From Sediminitomix flava (GTDB lineage: Bacteria; Bacteroidota; Bacteroidia; Cytophagales; Flammeovirgaceae): a stretch of 64,000 nucleotides of DNA. The number at the start of each line of letters is the position of its first letter. Position 1 is the stretch's first letter. Both the position numbers and the translations under genes were made by a program. The stretch lies in NCBI RefSeq assembly GCF_003149185.1, contig NZ_QGDO01000003.1, positions 512,379 to 576,378 on the forward strand, given 5' to 3'. The notes below the pieces were generated by a model, which saw only the letters and a list, made by a program, of their open reading frames with translations, was not told the origin of the DNA and did no database searches. Below, in pieces: positions 36,781-46,771 of the stretch.

Positions 36781-38085
36781 ATGAACATTAATTATACAAG
36801 TGCTGAAGAAGCCGTAAAACTCATTAAGTCAGGTGATAATGTCTTGATTCAAGGTGGTTCTGCAACACCTCAAGCGCTTACAAAAGCAATGACTGAGCGC
36901 TATACTGAGCTAAGTGATATTGATGTGTATCACATTCATACAGAAGGCTATGCAGAATATGCTTATGCACCTTACAATGAGTCATTTAACACACATGCCT
37001 TTTTTATTGGTGGCAATATGCGTAAAGCGGTTCAACAAGGATCAGCTCAGTATGTGCCAATCTTTTTGAGTGAAATTCCTTCATTATTCTGCCAAGGAAT
37101 CATTCCATTAGATGTTGTAATGGTAAATGTTTCTGTGCCAGATAAACACGGATTCTGTTCATTGGGTGTATCTGTAGATGTAGTTGCACAAGCAATCAAA
37201 TGTGCAAAAACAGTTATCGCACAAATTAACCCACAAATGCCTCGTACGTTTGGTGATGGGATTATTCATATTTCTGAATTCCAAGCTTGCGTAGAAGTAG
37301 ATGAGCCACTATATGAAATGAAGTTCGCTTCTTCAACTCCTGAAGAAGTAGCTATCGGTAATCATATCGCAGGACTTATTGAAGATGGAGCTACGCTTCA
37401 AATGGGTATCGGAGGTATTCCAAATGCAGTATTACACCAACTACACAGCCATAAGAACCTTGGAGTACACACAGAGATGTTCTCAGAAGGTCTTATCGAT
37501 CTAGTTGAAAAAGGAATTGTAAATGGTAGCGAGAAAAAAATCCATACAGGTAAAATCATTTCTGGTTTTGCAATGGGTACTCGCAGACTTTATGATTTCA
37601 TGGATGACAATCCAGATATTGAAATGTTAGATATTTCGCATGTAAATGATACAGCTGTTATTCGTCAAAATCCTAAAGTAACAGCAATTAACTCAGCGAT
37701 TGAAGTAGATATTACAGGTCAGGTTTGTGCTGACTCTATTGGACCAAGAATGTACTCTGGTGTAGGTGGTCAAATGGACTTTATGCGTGGAGCAGCCTTG
37801 TCTAAAGGTGGTAAACCAATCATTGCTTTACCTTCGATTACAGCAAAAGGTGTATCAAAAATTTCACCTATGCTAAAAGAAGGAGCAGGTGTAGTAACAA
37901 CAAGAGCACACGTTCGTTATATTGTTACAGAGTACGGAGTTGCCGATCTTTATGGAAAAGATCTATTGCAACGAGCAAAAGAAATGATCAAGATTGCTCA
38001 CCCAGCTCACAGAGAGCATTTGGAAGAGCAAGCAATGCGTCGTTTCGGTAAAGGAGTGCTAAATGTTGCAGCAGCTACCGTATAA
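36781..38085 (+). CDS. acetyl-CoA hydrolase/transferase family CoA-transferase
   Basis: 434 residues from ATG 36781 (MNINYTSAEEAVKLIKSGDN); the frame is open upstream only from a TTG inside the leader structure. Family features are FFIGGNMRKAVQ, MGIGGIPNAVL and the likely catalytic glutamate E232 in VHTEMFSEG, which forms a glutamyl-CoA thioester in related enzymes. The C-terminal PSITAKGVSKISPML...TRAHVRYIVTEYGVA is also typical. With mutase and decarboxylase around it, the likely reaction is exchange of CoA between propionyl-CoA or acetyl-CoA and succinate. Substrate choice (4-hydroxybutyrate is the other family option) is inference. Confidence 0.88.
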   Translation: MNINYTSAEEAVKLIKSGDNVLIQGGSATPQALTKAMTERYTELSDIDVYHIHTEGYAEYAYAPYNESFNTHAFFIGGNMRKAVQQGSAQYVPIFLSEIPSLFCQGIIPLDVVMVNVSVPDKHGFCSLGVSVDVVAQAIKCAKTVIAQINPQMPRTFGDGIIHISEFQACVEVDEPLYEMKFASSTPEEVAIGNHIAGLIEDGATLQMGIGGIPNAVLHQLHSHKNLGVHTEMFSEGLIDLVEKGIVNGSEKKIHTGKIISGFAMGTRRLYDFMDDNPDIEMLDISHVNDTAVIRQNPKVTAINSAIEVDITGQVCADSIGPRMYSGVGGQMDFMRGAALSKGGKPIIALPSITAKGVSKISPMLKEGAGVVTTRAHVRYIVTEYGVADLYGKDLLQRAKEMIKIAHPAHREHLEEQAMRRFGKGVLNVAAATV

Positions 38086-38108
38086 CCAATAGACAACCAG
38101 AAGTAATA

Positions 38109-38135
38109 GCAGAGGAGAATTTCAAACTCCTCTGC
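38109..38135 (+). promoter_or_regulatory. hairpin between CoA-transferase and mutA
   Basis: Perfect 9-bp stem GCAGAGGAG/CTCCTCTGC with a 9-nt loop, 40 bp before mutA. No immediate T-run (a TTTCTTTTT follows after 12 nt), so a terminator call is doubtful. Confidence 0.5.
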
Positions 38136-38175
38136 CGTGACTGATTTCTTTTTAACTATCGTATTCTGATCAACC

Positions 38176-40005
38176 ATGGAGAAGAATTTATTTGAATCAT
38201 TTCCTCCTTTAGAAAAAGCACAGTGGGTAGAGAAGGCTACTGTGGACTTGAAAGGAGCAGATTTTAACAAAAAACTGCTTTGGAGAACAGAGAATGGCTA
38301 TACTTTGGAGCCGTTCTATATGCGTTCTGATCTGCAAGAGAAAAGTTTTAATCAACTACAATACACTTTCCCTAAAGCTGAAGGTGATGCAGCGCCAAGA
38401 GCTTGGGTGAATTACAGAAAAATCAAAGTTACTAATGAAAAAGAGGCAAATAAAACAGCCTTGGAAGCATTAGGGAAAAGAGGAGCAGAAGGGATTATCT
38501 TTGATTTGGCAGCGGTTGAAGCACCAAATGCTGAAGAACTTCTGACAGGCATTTACTTGGATTGCTGTGCAGTTTCTTTTGAAAATGTAAAAAATCCAGA
38601 AGCTTGGGTAAGAAACTATGTAGCTTATGCCAAACTTCAAGATGTGCCGAAGGAAAAACTTAGTGGTTACATTAAGTGTGATCTTCTTGAAAAGTATACG
38701 GAAACAGGGCAACTTTTTGAAGAAAAAGAATTGGTAGAGTGGGCAGCTTTATTGTCTGTTACTCAACAAATGCCACATTTCTATGGGTTGGCACTTAGCT
38801 CTCAAATTATCAGAGATGCAGGTGGTAATCACATCCAAGAAGCTGCATTCATGTTAAATATGGTAGCGGAGTATCTTGCTCGTTTTGCAGATACAAAACT
38901 TCATGTTGAAGAAGTAATTAAAGAAGTACTTCCAATTTCAGCTTTCGGATCAGATTATTTCCAAGAGATTGCGAAATACAGAGCCTTAAGAACACTTCTT
39001 TTGGAAGTAGCTAAAATGTACGATGAAAACTTCCCTGTAGAGCAATTACACATTATGGGGGTTTCATCGGAATGGTCAAAATCAACTCTTGATCCTAACG
39101 TAAACTTGCTTCGTAACACAACTGAAGCAATGTCTGCGGTATTGGGTGGATGTAATTCAATTTGGATTGCACCTCACAACAAATACCAAGGAGAAGAAAA
39201 CGATTTTAGCCACCGTATTGCCCTTAATATTTCTCACCTTCTAAGGGAAGAATCATACTTGGATAAAGTAGTAGACCCTTCAGCAGGGTCATATTATATT
39301 GAAAAAATTACTTCTGAGATTTTGGAAAGAGCTTTGACTTTATTCCAAGATATTGAAAGTAAAGGTGGTTTTGTAACTTGTTTTGAAGCAGGTTATATCC
39401 AAGAGAAAATTGAGGAGACATTACAAGCGAATAATAAATTGATTTCGCAACGTCGTAAGGTCTTGGTTGGTACAAACCGTTATCCAAACGGGTTGGAAAC
39501 GCCAGATATTCATTTGGTAAAAGAGGAATCTTCTGACAAAAAAGCTTTGAAAAAGCAAAGATCAGGAATTCAGTTTGAAGCATTGAGGTTACGTACAGAG
39601 GAGTATGTGAAAGAAACGGGTAACCGTCCTCAAATTGAGTTGGCTTTGTTTGGAAATCTTGCAATGCGTAAGGCTAGAGCAACATTTGCTGGAGACTTCT
39701 TCCAAGTTGCAGGTTTTGAAACACAAGAAGTTCCTTACAAATCAGCAGAAGAAGCAGCTTTGTTAAGTGCTAAAAACGAAAAAGAAATCGTAGTACTTTG
39801 TGCTTCAGATGACGATTACAAAGAGCATGCTTTCGAATTTGTGAATGCATTCCGTCGTCATAACACACATACAATGCTGATTTTGGCAGGTTATCCTGCA
39901 GAAATTGTTGAGGAATTGAAAGACGCAGGTTTGGATGACTTCATTCACATGCGTGTCAATACACTAGATTCTCTAACAGCGCTTCAAGATCGTCTATTCA
40001 ACTAA
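38176..40005 (+). CDS. mutA: methylmalonyl-CoA mutase small (beta) subunit
   Basis: 609 residues, the normal length for MutA. The barrel part shows SSEWSKSTLDPNVNLLRNTTEAMSAVLGGCNSIWI and VDPSAGSYYIE. The C-terminal region keeps a Rossmann-like cobalamin-domain shape (PQIELALFGNLAMRKARATFAGDFFQVAGF) but lacks the DxHxxG cobalamin motif, as expected for this non-catalytic partner. It lies 14 bp upstream of mutB. Confidence 0.93.
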   Translation: MEKNLFESFPPLEKAQWVEKATVDLKGADFNKKLLWRTENGYTLEPFYMRSDLQEKSFNQLQYTFPKAEGDAAPRAWVNYRKIKVTNEKEANKTALEALGKRGAEGIIFDLAAVEAPNAEELLTGIYLDCCAVSFENVKNPEAWVRNYVAYAKLQDVPKEKLSGYIKCDLLEKYTETGQLFEEKELVEWAALLSVTQQMPHFYGLALSSQIIRDAGGNHIQEAAFMLNMVAEYLARFADTKLHVEEVIKEVLPISAFGSDYFQEIAKYRALRTLLLEVAKMYDENFPVEQLHIMGVSSEWSKSTLDPNVNLLRNTTEAMSAVLGGCNSIWIAPHNKYQGEENDFSHRIALNISHLLREESYLDKVVDPSAGSYYIEKITSEILERALTLFQDIESKGGFVTCFEAGYIQEKIEETLQANNKLISQRRKVLVGTNRYPNGLETPDIHLVKEESSDKKALKKQRSGIQFEALRLRTEEYVKETGNRPQIELALFGNLAMRKARATFAGDFFQVAGFETQEVPYKSAEEAALLSAKNEKEIVVLCASDDDYKEHAFEFVNAFRRHNTHTMLILAGYPAEIVEELKDAGLDDFIHMRVNTLDSLTALQDRLFN

Positions 40006-40019
40006 ACCGCTGAATTCAA

Positions 40020-42164
40020 ATGAGACCAGACTTTTCGAAAATCGATATAAATAAACTAAAGCTTGAAGAACTAGAAGCTAAAGCTTTAGATAAAAAGTGG
40101 GAAACTGCCGAAGGTATTGATGTTCCTGCTTATTATGATGCTGAAGAAACAGCAAAGATGAAGCACCTAGACTATGGAGCTGGTTTGCCACCATTCCTTA
40201 GAGGTCCTTATTCTACAATGTACGTGACTCGTCCTTGGACAATCCGTCAGTACGCAGGTTTCTCGACAGCAGAAGAATCAAATGCTTTCTATCGTAGAAA
40301 CTTGGCAGCAGGACAAAAAGGTCTTTCTGTCGCATTTGACTTGGCAACTCACCGTGGTTACGATTCAGATCACCCTCGTGTAGTGGGCGATGTAGGTAAG
40401 GCAGGTGTAGCTATTGATTCAGTGGAAGATATGAAAGTTCTTTTCGATCAAATTCCATTGGATAAAATGTCTGTTTCTATGACAATGAACGGTGCCGTTC
40501 TTCCTGTAATGGCATTCTACATTGTAGCAGCAGAAGAGCAAGGTGTTTCTAGAGAAAAATTGAGTGGTACTATCCAAAATGATATTCTGAAAGAATTCAT
40601 GGTACGTAACACTTATATCTATCCACCGCTTCCTTCAATGAAGATCATCGGTGATATTTTCGAATATACTTCGAATAAAATGCCGAAGTTCAACTCGATT
40701 TCAATCTCAGGTTATCACATGCAAGAAGCAGGTGCTACAGCTGATATTGAGTTGGCTTATACATTGGCGGATGGATTGGAATATATCCGTACAGGTTTGA
40801 AAGCAGGTTTGGGAATTGATGATTTCGCACCCCGTCTTTCATTCTTCTGGGCAATCGGTATGAACCACTTCATGGAGATTGCTAAAATGAGAGCAGGTCG
40901 TATGCTTTGGGCTAAATTGGTCAAACAATTTGATCCTAAAAATCCTAAGTCAATGGCATTGCGTACGCACTCTCAAACTTCAGGTTGGTCATTGTCTGAG
41001 CAAGATCCATTCAATAACGTTTCACGTACGTGTATCGAAGCAATGGGAGCAGCTCTTGGACATACGCAATCATTGCACACCAATGCACTTGATGAAGCAA
41101 TTGCACTTCCTACAGATTTCTCTGCTCGTATCGCTCGTAACACACAGCTTTACATCCAAGAAGAAACAAATGTATGTAAGTCAGTTGACCCTTGGGCAGG
41201 TTCTCATTATGTAGAGTACTTGACGGAGCAAATTGCTGAGAAAGCTTGGGCGCTTATCCAAGAAGTTGAAGAACTTGGCGGTATGGCAAAAGCGATCGAG
41301 ACAGGTGTTCCTAAGATGAGAATTGAGGAAGCTGCAGCTCGTCGTCAAGCTCGTATCGATGCAGGTAAAGATACATTGGTTGGTGTAAACCAGTACCAAA
41401 CTGATGAACCAGCAGATATTGAAATCTTAGAAGTTGACAACACAGCAGTAAGAGAGTCTCAAGTTCAAAGACTGAAAGACTTGAAAGCTAACCGTGATCA
41501 AGGGGCTGTTGAAAAAGCACTAGAAGCAATTTCTGTTTGTGCTGAAACAGGTGAAGGAAACTTGTTGGAGTTAGCTGTTGATGCTGCCAGACTAAGAGCT
41601 AGTTTGGGTGAAATTTCAGATGCTATGGAAAAACATTTCGGACGTCATAAAGCAGTTATCCGTTCAATTTCTGGTGTATATGCAAAAGAGGCTCAAGACA
41701 ATTCAGCCTTTAAGCAAGCACAAGAATTGGCTGATAAGTTTGCAGAAATTGAAGGTCGTCGTCCTCGTATCATGATTGCCAAAATGGGACAGGATGGTCA
41801 CGACCGTGGAGCTAAAGTAGTTTCTACTTCTTACGCAGATATTGGGTTTGATGTAGATATCGGACCATTGTTCCAAACACCAGAAGAGTCAGCACGTCAG
41901 GCAGTTGAAAATGATGTAGATGTAGTGGGAGCGTCATCATTGGCAGCAGGTCACAAGACTTTGATTCCTCAATTAATTGAAGAGTTGAAGAAACTAGGAC
42001 GTGAAGATATCATGGTTATTGCAGGTGGTGTAATTCCAGCGCAAGATTATGATTATCTGTATGAAAGAGGTGTTGCATTTGTTTTCGGACCAGGTTCTGT
42101 CATTCCAGAATGTGCGAAGAAGATGCTTGAAAAAATGCTTGAAGAAGAAGCACAAGATTCATAA
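40020..42164 (+). CDS. mutB: methylmalonyl-CoA mutase large (alpha) subunit
   Basis: 714 residues. The substrate-binding TIM barrel occupies the first ~540 residues ([51 protein letters not shown]). The C-terminal B12 domain has the base-off motif D592-G-H594-D-R-G597 in [10 protein letters not shown], then [13 protein letters not shown] and VIAGGVIP. It is the adenosylcobalamin-dependent isomerase between succinyl-CoA and (R)-methylmalonyl-CoA. It is last in its operon and followed by a terminator. I see no cobalamin riboswitch upstream of mutA. Confidence 0.97.
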   Translation: MRPDFSKIDINKLKLEELEAKALDKKWETAEGIDVPAYYDAEETAKMKHLDYGAGLPPFLRGPYSTMYVTRPWTIRQYAGFSTAEESNAFYRRNLAAGQKGLSVAFDLATHRGYDSDHPRVVGDVGKAGVAIDSVEDMKVLFDQIPLDKMSVSMTMNGAVLPVMAFYIVAAEEQGVSREKLSGTIQNDILKEFMVRNTYIYPPLPSMKIIGDIFEYTSNKMPKFNSISISGYHMQEAGATADIELAYTLADGLEYIRTGLKAGLGIDDFAPRLSFFWAIGMNHFMEIAKMRAGRMLWAKLVKQFDPKNPKSMALRTHSQTSGWSLSEQDPFNNVSRTCIEAMGAALGHTQSLHTNALDEAIALPTDFSARIARNTQLYIQEETNVCKSVDPWAGSHYVEYLTEQIAEKAWALIQEVEELGGMAKAIETGVPKMRIEEAAARRQARIDAGKDTLVGVNQYQTDEPADIEILEVDNTAVRESQVQRLKDLKANRDQGAVEKALEAISVCAETGEGNLLELAVDAARLRASLGEISDAMEKHFGRHKAVIRSISGVYAKEAQDNSAFKQAQELADKFAEIEGRRPRIMIAKMGQDGHDRGAKVVSTSYADIGFDVDIGPLFQTPEESARQAVENDVDVVGASSLAAGHKTLIPQLIEELKKLGREDIMVIAGGVIPAQDYDYLYERGVAFVFGPGSVIPECAKKMLEKMLEEEAQDS

Positions 42165-42186
42165 TTATAGATTTGTATTTTCTTTA

Positions 42187-42221
42187 GAACCCGATAGACT
42201 TTGTCTTTCGGGTTTCTTTTT
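42187..42221 (+). terminator. terminator after mutB
   Basis: Stem AACCCG/CGGGTT (42188-42193 with 42209-42214) with inner complementarity (TAGAC/GTCT), then TCTTTTT. Confidence 0.8.
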
Positions 42222-42398
42222 GCTCAAAATCTACTTTTGAAAGTATGTATTAACACTTATGATATAAGGTTTGCTAAATTATTTTGTTAATACAAAGTCC
42301 AAAATGTTCAAATAAGAGATTATGACTGTTGTTTCTTGTGAGGTGTACTTTCTAAAGTGACCTTTTAACTATTACAAGAAAAACGAGCAAATACAGTT

Positions 42399-43823
42399 AT
42401 GAAAGGAATTTTATTTAAAGTAATTCTAACATTCATTGTTTCAAACTTCTATTTCTCCACACTACTCGCTCAAAACTCAAGATCCTCATTATTTGCAGAG
42501 GTAAATATGCTAAAAGAGCAAGCAGACAACCAAGATGCTGAAATGTTAACTCCTTCATCCTATGAAAAAGGTATGGAGTATTTAGAAAAGGCACAAAGTG
42601 ATTTTGAGAAAGGAAAGTCGTTAGAAAAGATCCAGAAAAACATTGACAAAGCCACAGGTGAATTTGAGTATTGTGTAGAACATGCTCCAGAGGCAAGAAC
42701 AATGTTCAATGATGCATTAGATGCAAGAAGTGCTGCAGTTGAAGCAGGTAGTCCTGACAATCAGGAGGAAATGTGGAATGATGCAGAGAAGAGGCTTAAT
42801 CATGCCGCTGAAAAACTAGAGAAAGGTAAAGAGTCTAAGGCTGCAAGTGTTTCAGAAGAAGCAAAAGAGCAATATCAAAGTACAGAGATGGAGTCTATCA
42901 AAACCAATGTTTTTGGTGAAGCAGAAGAAATGATAGATGAAGCAGAAGACAATAAAGTTCAAAAAACTGCGGAGAAAACATTGGATGGTGCAGAGACGAG
43001 TTTGACTAAAGGTGTCACTGTAGCCGAAGCCTCAAGATACAATCTGACAGAAGCTGAAATGTATGCCAAAGAAGCTGAGTATAAGGCAAAACAGTCTATG
43101 GCGATCAATAAAGAAGTCAAAGAGCTTAAGAAAAGCAAGGCTAGTAAAGAAGATATAATTTTAGGACATCAGTCAGATATAGCTCGTATAGGTTCAGTAG
43201 TTGGAATAAGCCCTGCATTTGATGAAGGAACTGCCAATGGAGTAGATGAGGTGAACTCTGCTGTTCAAGCTTTACGTGACAGTATGGATATGTTGATGGG
43301 AACAATTGATGAACTTCAAGGAAACCTTGATGAATATTCAAGTGAAATCGGGAGTTTAGAAGAAGTGAGGGCAATGCTGGCACATGAGCGAGAAGTAGAG
43401 GCTAAATTCAATGAAGTCTTTAATATGTTTAATCCCGACGAAGTTGAAGTTTTCAGACAACAAGATAAAATCATCCTTCGTATGAAATCATTCGCATTCC
43501 CAATTGGTAGTGCAGAAATTCAGCAATCAAATTATGCAACTCTTCGTCAGGTTGAAAATGCTGTAAGAGTATTTCCTACTAATGAAATAACTGTAGAAGG
43601 ACATACAGATTCTTCGGGTGGTGAAAAAGCGAATCAGAAATTGTCTGAAGAAAGAGCAGAAGCTGTAAAGAATTATATGTCAGCCAATCTTCCAGAGTAT
43701 GATGCAGACCATATTAAAGCAGTTGGTTATGGAGAGTCAAAACCGATCGCTTCAAATGATACAAAAGAAGGTGCTCAAATGAATCGTAGAATTGACGTAG
43801 TTATAGATGTTAGAAGAGATTAG
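42399..43823 (+). CDS. OmpA-family protein with long helical periplasmic region
   Basis: 474 residues with a signal peptide (cleavage near TLLAQ). Residues about 30-340 are almost wholly helical and charged, with repeats of 'A..Y..A...L..A' type (EKGMEYLEKAQSDFEKGKSLEKIQKNIDKA) like DUF4398 regions, then a coiled coil (DSMDMLMGTIDELQGNLDEYSSEIGSLEE). Residues about 355-474 are an OmpA peptidoglycan-binding domain with ITVEGHTDSSGGEKANQKLSEERAEAV and KAVGYGESKPIASN...NRRIDV. It is likely a periplasmic spacer between envelope and peptidoglycan. Single gene, terminator after it. Confidence 0.9.
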   Translation: MKGILFKVILTFIVSNFYFSTLLAQNSRSSLFAEVNMLKEQADNQDAEMLTPSSYEKGMEYLEKAQSDFEKGKSLEKIQKNIDKATGEFEYCVEHAPEARTMFNDALDARSAAVEAGSPDNQEEMWNDAEKRLNHAAEKLEKGKESKAASVSEEAKEQYQSTEMESIKTNVFGEAEEMIDEAEDNKVQKTAEKTLDGAETSLTKGVTVAEASRYNLTEAEMYAKEAEYKAKQSMAINKEVKELKKSKASKEDIILGHQSDIARIGSVVGISPAFDEGTANGVDEVNSAVQALRDSMDMLMGTIDELQGNLDEYSSEIGSLEEVRAMLAHEREVEAKFNEVFNMFNPDEVEVFRQQDKIILRMKSFAFPIGSAEIQQSNYATLRQVENAVRVFPTNEITVEGHTDSSGGEKANQKLSEERAEAVKNYMSANLPEYDADHIKAVGYGESKPIASNDTKEGAQMNRRIDVVIDVRRD

Positions 43824-43847
43824 TTGAAACTTCTTTTCAAAGAAGAG

Positions 43848-43878
43848 TCCCTAGTATGTAAATACTAGGGATTTTTTT
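43848..43878 (+). terminator. terminator after the OmpA-family gene
   Basis: Perfect 10-bp stem TCCCTAGTAT/ATACTAGGGA (43848-43857 with 43862-43871), GTAA loop, then seven T residues. Confidence 0.9.
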
Positions 43879-43898
43879 GCCGTGTAAAATAGTTAGCC

Positions 43899-44978
43899 CT
43901 AGAGTTTTTTCATTTTTGAAGTATGCATTTTTACATCAGAAATATGGTCAATGATTTTATTTCCATATAGATTTCCTGGAGTTTGGAAGCCTTTTTTCCA
44001 TTTCCCATCAGCAACTTTTTGAATAATAATCTGAGCCGTTTTAGCTGAAAAATTATACATGTCAGGGCCTTCAATATAACTTTCTACATAATGAGTGTGG
44101 TTAATAATTTTTGCATAAGCATAGGTCCTATGGTCTGGTGAAATATCCCCAATTTCCTTTTTACCTACTTTTTTAATAATCCATTCGGGGATTGAGGGGT
44201 GTAACATCCAATCGATTCGATGAGAGTATTCAAGAAGTAAGCTAAATAATTTAGGATAGTAAGTGTATGTTTCAACATTTGGAATATCACTATTTAGTGA
44301 TACACTAAAGGTATCACCTCTCCAAGGGTCTGAAATTGTTTCAAAAGTATGGCCATGTACTTTTACTTCAAGCTTTTTATGAGCGGCTCTTACTATTTGG
44401 GTAGTCCCATTTACCAAGAATGTTCCAGTAGTAGAAGACTTATGAAGTATATTGAGTAAGTGATTTTGCGTAATTCCCCCAATTGGAGTCATGATTGCTA
44501 AAATCAATTTTTGAGCTTCTGAAATCTTATTGTTTAGATGAGTAGCAAGTATATCTGTCGGGACGATAGAAAAACCAATCCCGGGCATGAGCATGATATT
44601 TTTCAGCTTTGCCTGTTCATCTAGAATGAAAAGTGTTTCGTAATCGGTAGAATATTTGGAAAAATCTAGGTAATGTACTTCGTATTCAACACATGCATTC
44701 GCTAGAGTTAAAGCTGTTTTGTGATAAGAGCCAGCCATATTCAAAAGGATATCTAAATCTTGAATATTTCTATTGATTTCGTAATCATTATCTAAGTTAA
44801 AAAAGCGAGTTTCATACATATCAAAATCTTTAAAGAGCTCGATATCTTTGATTCTTCCAGCAAGAATGATCTCCAAATTTTCATTATTTTGAAGATTCTG
44901 AAGGATTAGTTTTCCTAAAAGACCTCCAGCTCCGTATAGCATGACTTTTACTCTATCCATTTTTTTTGCGTGAAACAC
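43899..44978 (-). CDS. saccharopine dehydrogenase-like NAD(P)-binding protein
   Basis: 359 residues. The N-terminal Rossmann motif MLYGAGGLLGKLI, followed by EIILAGR and LDILLNMAGSYHKTALTLANACVEYEVHYLDFS, matches the saccharopine dehydrogenase / trans-acting enoyl reductase superfamily, including the GIGFSIVPTDILA segment after the nucleotide domain. Members act on diverse substrates (lysine precursors, enoyl intermediates), so no reaction can be named. An alternative start is the Met at residue 7 (44960, MDRVKVMLYG), which suits a Rossmann N-terminus better. Convergent with the OmpA gene. Confidence 0.82.
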   Translation of the reverse strand: MFHAKKMDRVKVMLYGAGGLLGKLILQNLQNNENLEIILAGRIKDIELFKDFDMYETRFFNLDNDYEINRNIQDLDILLNMAGSYHKTALTLANACVEYEVHYLDFSKYSTDYETLFILDEQAKLKNIMLMPGIGFSIVPTDILATHLNNKISEAQKLILAIMTPIGGITQNHLLNILHKSSTTGTFLVNGTTQIVRAAHKKLEVKVHGHTFETISDPWRGDTFSVSLNSDIPNVETYTYYPKLFSLLLEYSHRIDWMLHPSIPEWIIKKVGKKEIGDISPDHRTYAYAKIINHTHYVESYIEGPDMYNFSAKTAQIIIQKVADGKWKKGFQTPGNLYGNKIIDHISDVKMHTSKMKKL

Positions 44979-45186
44979 TATTAAAATGCAATTATTCGAA
45001 TTTGTGTTCCTTACTCGTATGAAAGCACTCGAACTTAAGTATAAAAATGACCTTAAGACATTTTACATTCTTAAATAGAGTTATATTATATTTTGTCGAG
45101 TTACCTTATTGAGTGGATTATTTTTTGTAGATGATTTAAATAATCGAAGAAAACTACAAACATTACATTAAACAATTCGGAGTTGA

Positions 45187-46740
45187 ATGAGTTTTAATTG
45201 TTCAATTCCATATAAAGCTAGAACCAACTCTATGACACGTTTTTTAACTACTGCTCGTACGCTCAGTACTAGGATTTTGATAGTGGTTTGTATGACCTTA
45301 TTAATTGCTACAACTTACCTAACCGTACAGAATTATATTGAATATCTAGAAAATACAGAGACTGCTGTACAAGCAAAGTTAGCTGCTATAGCGAATACTA
45401 CTGCATTGACTTTAAATGGAGATGTTCATGAATATGTTTCTGAAAAGTATACAAAACAAGGAGATATCAATGCTTCATTTCAAGATGAGCATTTTATGAC
45501 CTTATGGAAAAAACTCAGAACAATTAAAGAATCTAATCAACTTGAGACTGAAATTTATACTTTAGTTTGGGAAGAAGAAAAAGGTTTTTTCGAGTTTGTA
45601 TTGCATACATCAGAGCAGTTTTTTTACAGAAATCCTTACAAAATCTTTCCAGCTACATTAAAGGAAAACTATGATAAAGGTGGAGTAATAGATGGTTACG
45701 AAACAGAACATGGTATGTGGATTTCGGCTTTTGCTCCTATTAAAAACAGTGAAGGGAAAGTGGTTGGAGTCATTCATGTCGATGAATCTTTAGATAAGTT
45801 TAGAGATCGAGCTTTTTCAATTTTAATAGAGGATATTCTCCTGAGTTTTGCAGTCTTAATTATGGGGCTTGCTTTGGTTTACTTTTTCCTAAAACGAATC
45901 ATGGATACTGAAGAAGCGAACAAAAGAGAATTGATGGCTTCTTATCAGTTGATTACCAAAAAGAATAAAGAAATTTCTGATAGTATTCAATATGCAAACC
46001 GTATCCAGAAAGCATTATTACCTAGTGAGGTGGATCTTCGAAAGTATTTCGACAAATCATATATCCTTTATCAAGGAAAAGAAAAAGTGAGTGGAGATTT
46101 CCCTTTTGTGATTTCTAACAAAGAAACAGGTGAAATATTTGTAGCAGCAGTAGATTGTACAGGTCATGGAGTTCCTGGTGCATTACTTTCTGTAATTGGA
46201 CACTTCTTGTTAAATAAACTCATTGGTAAGGATAGAATTTCTGACCCAGGAATGATCTTGACTACATTACACAAAGAGATTGTTGCTTTGTTGAGACAAG
46301 AAGAGAATTCGGAAATGACCAACGATGGAATGGATATCGCTTTGGTTAAGATTGATCCAAATACAAATGAATTGCATTTTGCTGGTGCGAATAGACCATT
46401 GGTTATAAATCAGGGTGAAGAAATTAAAACGATCAAAGGAAATAGATTCCCGATAGGAGGTACCCAATACCAATCAAGACTTGGAGAGTTAGTTTTTAAA
46501 ACTCATATTTTAAACTATTCAAGTGGGAATACAATCCATTTATTTTCTGATGGCTACCAAGATCAAATAGGTGGGCCAGATGGCCGAAAGTTCTTATCTC
46601 GAAGACTTGTAAATACCATAAAAGACCATGAACATATTCCTTTGCTAGAATTAGGAGAAAAAATGGAGGGAATTTTTGTGGATTGGAAAGGGAATTTGAG
46701 ACAGTTAGATGATGTATTACTCATCGGAATTGAATTATAA
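45187..46740 (+). CDS. membrane-bound SpoIIE-type PP2C phosphatase with extracytoplasmic sensor
   Basis: 517 residues. One membrane helix (about 26-48) and another (about 208-232, ILLSFAVLIMGLALVYFFL) bracket a periplasmic sensor domain of about 155 residues containing a PAS/Cache-like ending (GKVVGVIHVDESLDKF). The cytoplasmic C-terminus (about 265-517) is a SpoIIE/RsbU-like phosphatase: IQKALLP, VSGDFPFV, AAVDCTGHGVPGALLS, MTNDGMDIALVKI and QLDDVLLIGIEL give the metal-binding Asp residues. It probably dephosphorylates an STAS anti-anti-sigma or related protein in response to an external signal. Thirty-one bp precede the polyferredoxin gene. Met 16 (45232) is an alternative start. Confidence 0.9.
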   Translation: MSFNCSIPYKARTNSMTRFLTTARTLSTRILIVVCMTLLIATTYLTVQNYIEYLENTETAVQAKLAAIANTTALTLNGDVHEYVSEKYTKQGDINASFQDEHFMTLWKKLRTIKESNQLETEIYTLVWEEEKGFFEFVLHTSEQFFYRNPYKIFPATLKENYDKGGVIDGYETEHGMWISAFAPIKNSEGKVVGVIHVDESLDKFRDRAFSILIEDILLSFAVLIMGLALVYFFLKRIMDTEEANKRELMASYQLITKKNKEISDSIQYANRIQKALLPSEVDLRKYFDKSYILYQGKEKVSGDFPFVISNKETGEIFVAAVDCTGHGVPGALLSVIGHFLLNKLIGKDRISDPGMILTTLHKEIVALLRQEENSEMTNDGMDIALVKIDPNTNELHFAGANRPLVINQGEEIKTIKGNRFPIGGTQYQSRLGELVFKTHILNYSSGNTIHLFSDGYQDQIGGPDGRKFLSRRLVNTIKDHEHIPLLELGEKMEGIFVDWKGNLRQLDDVLLIGIEL

Positions 46741-46771
46741 TATCTTTGATCTATATCATAGTTGAATATCA

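Noticed and set aside
38086..38175. Cobalamin riboswitch upstream of mutA
   Set aside because: Only 90 bp are available and no B12-box-like sequence is present, only a simple hairpin.
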